Origin: Candidatus Woesearchaeota archaeon
Lineage (GTDB): Archaea > Nanobdellota > Nanobdellia > Woesearchaeales > B72-G16
Reading direction: 5' to 3'
DNA: 35,646 bases
Assembly: GCA_003650545.1 (NCBI GenBank)
Contig: QMQO01000012.1
Span: 1 to 35,646, forward strand
A program made the position numbers and the translations under genes. Every line of letters starts with the position of its first letter. Position 1 is the first letter of the stretch. Of this stretch, positions 32,427 to 35,646 are shown piece by piece. The notes under the pieces are model-generated. The model ran no database searches. It was not told where the DNA came from and was given only the letters and a program-made list of their open reading frames with translations.

Positions 32427-32689
32427 AGTGCCTATCACCTGAGAGTTCTTCCCAGTGGTAATAATAAAGAGATTATTTATAAAGATTTTGTTTTATTTTT
32501 TATTGATTCTTGTCATATTACTTTATTTTTTTTTATTGGCTTGTATCTGCTTTGATAGATATTTATTTTGTAGATATTATTTTCTGATATTCTATATTTT
32601 AGTTGCATTATTTGATTCAATGCTCTTATTTATCTATATTTTAAAATTTATTTTATATCTAAAATTTATTTAAAAATTAAAAAATATTA
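32427..32689. other. AT-rich spacer between smc and yjbQ
   Basis: Apart from the smc ribosome site (32434-32440 region) it is T-rich on the plus strand. A hydrophobic frame at 32455-32673 is explained by poly-T composition. Nothing else is visible. Confidence 0.5.
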
Positions 32690-33088
32690 TTAATCAGAAA
32701 TTATTTTAACATGCACTTTTCTGTTCCTTGGACCATCGAATTCTGCAAACATGCACCCTTGCCATGTACCTAACACTAAATGACCTTTGCTTATTAGTAC
32801 TGTTTGTGCACATCCAATTAAACTAGATTTAATATGCGCATCAGAATTACCTTCTGTATGTGCATAATCATTAAGCCTTGGTACTAGTTCTGCTAGCTTG
32901 TTTAGAATATCATGTTTAACATCGGGATCTGCGTTTTCGTTTATTGTTATGGCTGCTGTTGTATGTGGAACATATAAGATGCAGATTCCGTTCTGTACTT
33001 CTGATTCATGCACTATAGTTTCTACTTGAGATGTTATGTCCACTAGCTGATTTCTTGATGTGGTTCTAAGAGAGATTGTTTTTAACAT
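32690..33088 (-). CDS. YjbQ/UPF0047 family protein
   Basis: 132 aa from ATG 33088 (MLKTISLRTTSRNQLVDIT); GGTGAT sits 4 nt upstream and a GTG three codons earlier overlaps it. Family signatures: CILYVPHTTAAITINENADPDV (about 39-60), LNDYAHTEGNSDAHIKSSLIG (about 75-95) and GTWQGCMFAEFDGPRNRKV at the end. His residues in these motifs form the metal-like site. Members have weak thiamine-phosphate synthase activity, but the cellular role is unsettled. The upstream TrmB gene's TGA lies inside this gene's ribosome site, so they are co-transcribed and coupled. Confidence 0.93.
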   Translation of the reverse strand: MLKTISLRTTSRNQLVDITSQVETIVHESEVQNGICILYVPHTTAAITINENADPDVKHDILNKLAELVPRLNDYAHTEGNSDAHIKSSLIGCAQTVLISKGHLVLGTWQGCMFAEFDGPRNRKVHVKIISD

Positions 33089-33093
33089 ATTTA

Positions 33094-33810
33094 TCACCTT
33101 TGTTGTATTTTTGGAGCTTTTTCATACGCGGCTTCAAACAGACGTTTCATTACATCTGCTACTGCTTTGTTTTTTATTAGAACCATTTCATTTCCTGGAT
33201 GTGGAGGGCTTATTAAACTGATTAAAATTCCTCCTTCATAAATTTTAATAGCGACAGCATCGTTATCAAAAGCACGAATGTTTTTATCAATCTTTAACCA
33301 CTTCTTCAAATTTTCCTTTGTTTCTTTATCATATCGCGCTAATGTTTTTAATATAGCCCCCCTCTTTTTTTCTTCTTTAAACTCTTTTATGAAATGATGA
33401 CTGAATTCTGATGTGTATCTTATTTTATATGAAAATTTTCTTGCTTTGACTTCTCTTACTAGCTTGTTAAAGCTGCGAGCACCCTTTGCAACAAAGATTT
33501 GTTCTCTTTCCTTCTCTTCATAATGCTTCTTCAGTTCATTTATATCTTTGTTCAATTGTTCCAACTCACTTCTTCTTTTTTTTAAAAGTTTGTTAAGATT
33601 TTCAGGATCAGAAGCTATAAATAGCTTTATTTTCTCTGGCACGATTTTAACAAGGTGTTTCCTGATTAAAGATTCTAATATATCATAAACCCTACTATAA
33701 GGGACGCCACTGTGTGAAGATATTTTTGAGGCTGAACTTTTACCTAACTTAACTAAAGCTTCATAAACCTTGCTCTCGTATTTGTTCAAACCAAGGATTT
33801 TGAAATCCAT
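33094..33810 (-). CDS. TrmB-family transcriptional regulator, third copy
   Basis: 238 aa. HTH residues 3-60 (ILGLNKYESKVYEALVKLGK, then VPYSRVYDILESLIRKHLVK), a coil (70-100) of Glu/Lys, and a C-terminal effector region shorter than in the other two copies, with IRYTSEFSHHFIKEF and KIYEGGILISLISPP. TATA tttatata about 28 nt before the ATG suggests a leaderless mRNA. Its stop overlaps the yjbQ ribosome site. It diverges from the nucleotidyltransferase-like gene at 33943, with palindrome CCACTTAAGTGG between the promoters. Confidence 0.85.
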   Translation of the reverse strand: MDFKILGLNKYESKVYEALVKLGKSSASKISSHSGVPYSRVYDILESLIRKHLVKIVPEKIKLFIASDPENLNKLLKKRRSELEQLNKDINELKKHYEEKEREQIFVAKGARSFNKLVREVKARKFSYKIRYTSEFSHHFIKEFKEEKKRGAILKTLARYDKETKENLKKWLKIDKNIRAFDNDAVAIKIYEGGILISLISPPHPGNEMVLIKNKAVADVMKRLFEAAYEKAPKIQQR

Positions 33811-33857
33811 GTATTAGTTAATATTTTTCTTTTCTATATAAATTTTTTGTTAATTTA

Positions 33858-33869
33858 CCACTTAAGTGG
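33858..33869. promoter_or_regulatory. Palindrome CCACTTAAGTGG between divergent promoters
   Basis: A perfect 12-bp palindrome directly upstream of the plus-strand TATA (tttatatt, about 33879-33886) and about 20 bp from the minus-strand TATA. It resembles CCAC-TCG-GTGG at 7768-7778. Confidence 0.5.
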
Positions 33870-33942
33870 GGGCAAAAGTTTATATTCATGTGTTTGTAGT
33901 TGTCATTTATCAGTGATTAATGAATTAGTTTAGGTGGTGTAA

Positions 33943-34602
33943 ATGAAAAGCGCAAGAGATGTAGCGATAGCTGTAAAGAATATGGCATTACAAGAATTGC
34001 AAAAGTTAAATTATGTTCAATCAGTAACTTTGATAGGTAAAGAACCTGACAGGGATAGGATTATTGAGAGTGTTAATGATCTTGATACGATTATCATTGT
34101 TGAGGGAGATATGACTAAAGAAAAATATAATAAAATAGAAGAGATTTATATGAAGACTACTGAATTGAGTACACCTGATGTAGATGTTTCATATTCTATT
34201 AAAGATGGACCATTTAAGCCTGTGTCTGAAAAAGAAAAGGAAGTTTTTAGTCATGTTATACTTCACACTGAAGAGTCTTACTGTAGGAGTCCATTAATGT
34301 TAGTTAAGAATTCATGGCAATATGAAATGCCATACTTTGGAAAACCCGTAGCAGAAATTCAGAGTGTTAAAGGGGTTGATGAAGATATGTTGATTAATGG
34401 TGCACTTGGTTTGAACCATTTAATTGGGCTTGTAAAAAATGATGAAAGTGCATATCTTGATTGGGAAGATACAGATTCAGGAATAATGAGATCGAATATT
34501 TTTCCTCTTAAATTTATAGAAGCGAATGAAAGATTAGAGTTTTATTTTTACTCTATATTAAGGTGCGCAAGTAACACATTAAGATGGACTAACTGGGAAT
34601 AA
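33943..34602 (+). CDS. Nucleotidyltransferase-like protein, probably truncated by a frameshift
   Basis: 219 aa to a TAA at 34600. Residues 22-54 (VQSVTLIGKEPDRDRIIES, then VNDLDTIIIVEG) resemble the core of minimal nucleotidyltransferases: a G-x(n)-R loop followed by the D-x-D-like DLD. The helix-loop G-S motif is replaced by IGKEPD, so activity is uncertain. AGGTGG lies 6 nt before the ATG. The frame one base on stays open across the stop and continues as a basic helical stretch to 34822, so the original protein was probably about 290 aa. The substrate is unknown. Confidence 0.6.
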   Translation: MKSARDVAIAVKNMALQELQKLNYVQSVTLIGKEPDRDRIIESVNDLDTIIIVEGDMTKEKYNKIEEIYMKTTELSTPDVDVSYSIKDGPFKPVSEKEKEVFSHVILHTEESYCRSPLMLVKNSWQYEMPYFGKPVAEIQSVKGVDEDMLINGALGLNHLIGLVKNDESAYLDWEDTDSGIMRSNIFPLKFIEANERLEFYFYSILRCASNTLRWTNWE

Positions 34603-34624
34603 CCAGATAGGGATTGGTAAAGAG

Positions 34625-34822
34625 ATGGTTCCTCTATTTGAAAAATATTGTTATGATTTTGCATATAAAAACTTGCCAAGGGAAGCTTATAAAGACAAAC
34701 GTCTAATGAGAAATAGACAATTAGTTTTATCTAAAAGGTTTGCAGATAGATATCAACAACAAACTATTGAGTTTTTGAAAACATTAAAAACTTATGTGAA
34801 AAGACTTAGATGTGAAACTTAG
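34625..34822 (+). pseudogene. C-terminal continuation of the nucleotidyltransferase-like gene in +1 frame
   Basis: An open frame from 34583 to the stop at 34820-34822. The first ATG is 34625, without a convincing ribosome site. The sequence (MVPLFEKYCYDFAYKNLPRE, then basic helices) shows no separate start signals, and it follows the preceding ORF by 22 nt. It is more easily read as the tail of that gene after a one-base shift near 34585-34600 than as an independent 65-aa protein. A sequencing error or programmed frameshift would look the same. Confidence 0.5.
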
Positions 34823-34827
34823 ATAGG

Positions 34828-35484
34828 CTAATACCCTTCTAATTTTCTTTGATGTTTTGCTTTTTTGATTTTTTTATAAGTGATCCATGTTTTTCTAAAT
34901 ATATCAGGATATTTTTCCCAATTTTTCTCAAGAAAACTACGAGTAACAGGATCGCTTGTGTAACCTGAACCAAAATCTTGGCCTATTTTCTTTTTTAATT
35001 GTTCTATTTTTCTATCGCGTACTACCTTTGCTATAATTGACGCGGCGGCAACAACAGGATGGTTAACATCAGCTTTATGTTCTGCTAGTAAATCTATATT
35101 TGGATTTTTCAGATGTATGTTCACAAAGTCAACATACATCTTTACATTATTACTTGGGCAATCTAGAATAACTTTGTCAGGCTTTAGTTTGTTGATGATA
35201 TTTGCACTCGTTATTGCCTCTAGCTTGTTCAGATTTAATGAGTCAGATTTTAAAGCTGCATCTATCTGAGACGGAGTAATAATTTCGATTTCGTGTTTTT
35301 TAGCTATCTTTAGAATTTCTTTATATAATTTTTCACGTTGATTTGGTGTTAATAATTTGCTGTCCTTTACTTTAAGAGCTTTAAATCTTAGTTCATCACC
35401 TTCTACAATTAAAATTCCACACATAACCATTGGACCAATTATAGGACCACGACCTGCTTCCTCTATTCCTGCAATTAATCTCAT
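34828..35484 (-). CDS. rnhB: Ribonuclease HII
   Basis: 218 aa. It cleaves RNA in RNA/DNA hybrids and at single ribonucleotides. Motifs: GIEEAGRGPIIGPMVMCG (6-23), KDSKLLTPNQRE (about 40-51), VILDCPSNN (about 104-112), EHKADVNHPVVAAASIIAKV (135-154) with VRDR, and FGSGYTSDP. The first catalytic Asp of the family motif GIDEAGRG is Glu here (GIEEAGRG; codon GAG). The C-terminus QRKLEGY may be a weak PCNA-binding box. It is convergent with the nucleotidyltransferase-like gene, 5 nt apart. Confidence 0.95.
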   Translation of the reverse strand: MRLIAGIEEAGRGPIIGPMVMCGILIVEGDELRFKALKVKDSKLLTPNQREKLYKEILKIAKKHEIEIITPSQIDAALKSDSLNLNKLEAITSANIINKLKPDKVILDCPSNNVKMYVDFVNIHLKNPNIDLLAEHKADVNHPVVAAASIIAKVVRDRKIEQLKKKIGQDFGSGYTSDPVTRSFLEKNWEKYPDIFRKTWITYKKIKKAKHQRKLEGY

Positions 35485-35568
35485 TGATATCTAAAAAAGA
35501 TAACTTCTTTTAAATGTTTCCAATTATTTATATAATATCAAGACTAAAAATTTTATTAGTAAACCAGA

Positions 35569-35646
35569 TTTATAAGGTATTATGTTAATCGTATGGATGT
35601 CTTTTTCGTTAATAAAATTATTAATAAATTCTTTACAAACTTGTAA
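35569..35646 (+). other. Promoter-like TATA and possible start of a gene at the window edge
   Basis: tttataagg near 35569-35577, with ATGs at 35582, 35593 and 35597. The frame from 35593 ends at a TAA at 35644, and the frame from 35582 is still open at the edge. Too little remains to identify a product. Confidence 0.25.

Noticed and set aside
32427-32438. GTG start for smc four codons upstream
   Set aside because: The GTG overlaps the AGGTGA ribosome site that serves the ATG at 32426.
32455-32673. 72-aa hydrophobic plus-strand ORF
   Set aside because: It is Phe/Leu/Ile-rich because the DNA is poly-T rich, and no ribosome site or promoter spacing supports it.

Overview
This AT-rich window (roughly 30% G+C by eye) is from an archaeon. 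It carries archaeal-type S15, alanyl-tRNA synthetase, XPD-type helicase, NreA, archaeal RNase HII, TrmB-family regulators, an archaeal RecJ-like nuclease and tRNAs with bulge-helix-bulge introns. Promoters look archaeal (TATA boxes about 25 nt from starts). Translation signals mix leaderless starts with strong Shine-Dalgarno sites of the GGTGAT type. Small, scattered operons with many short-domain proteins fit a DPANN lineage (Woesearchaeota/Pacearchaeota-like), but that placement is inference.

Layout: 191-340 is a tRNA-Gln(CUG) broken by three introns. 435-2454 is rps15, with a three-way-junction leader, followed by a RecJ/GAN-like DHH nuclease. 2640-3871 is a large structured leader whose alternative pairing can hide the ribosome binding site of a 44-aa membrane peptide, followed 1 nt later by an HD-GYP-type phosphohydrolase. 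4047-6566 is alaS. 6574-8590 is a divergent pair: a lipoprotein solute-binding protein and a TrmB regulator. 8670-10334 is a 12-TM protein. 10547-14362 holds a small winged-helix protein, an XPD-like helicase and a PP-loop ATPase. 14355-15593 is nreA. 15718-17242 encodes a 3D-domain surface protein and a lipoprotein. 17361-19208 encodes an MFS transporter and a short ThiI. 19873-20898 is a second DHH protein. 20938-21083 is a tRNA-Gly(UCC) with three introns. 21197-23162 is a second divergent binding-protein/TrmB pair. 23181-24990 is an operon of a Vps4-like AAA ATPase and an unknown protein. 25362-27225 is a PIG-L deacetylase with a GT4 glycosyltransferase. 27249-32426 is smc, with a 561-aa intein inside the Walker A motif. 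32690-34822 holds yjbQ, a third TrmB gene and a divergent, possibly frameshifted nucleotidyltransferase-like gene. 34828-35484 is rnhB.

How the parts connect: many genes serve information processing (rps15, alaS, two DHH nucleases, XPD helicase, NreA, SMC, RNase HII, ThiI, two tRNAs). The rest are surface, sensing and envelope functions: two orphan binding lipoproteins each paired with a TrmB regulator, a 3D-domain protein, a lipoprotein, and a glycosyltransferase/deacetylase pair. The most notable observations are the two triple-intron tRNAs (one needing ordered splicing), the riboswitch-like leader of the HD-GYP operon, the S15 leader junction, and the SMC intein with a degenerate homing endonuclease.
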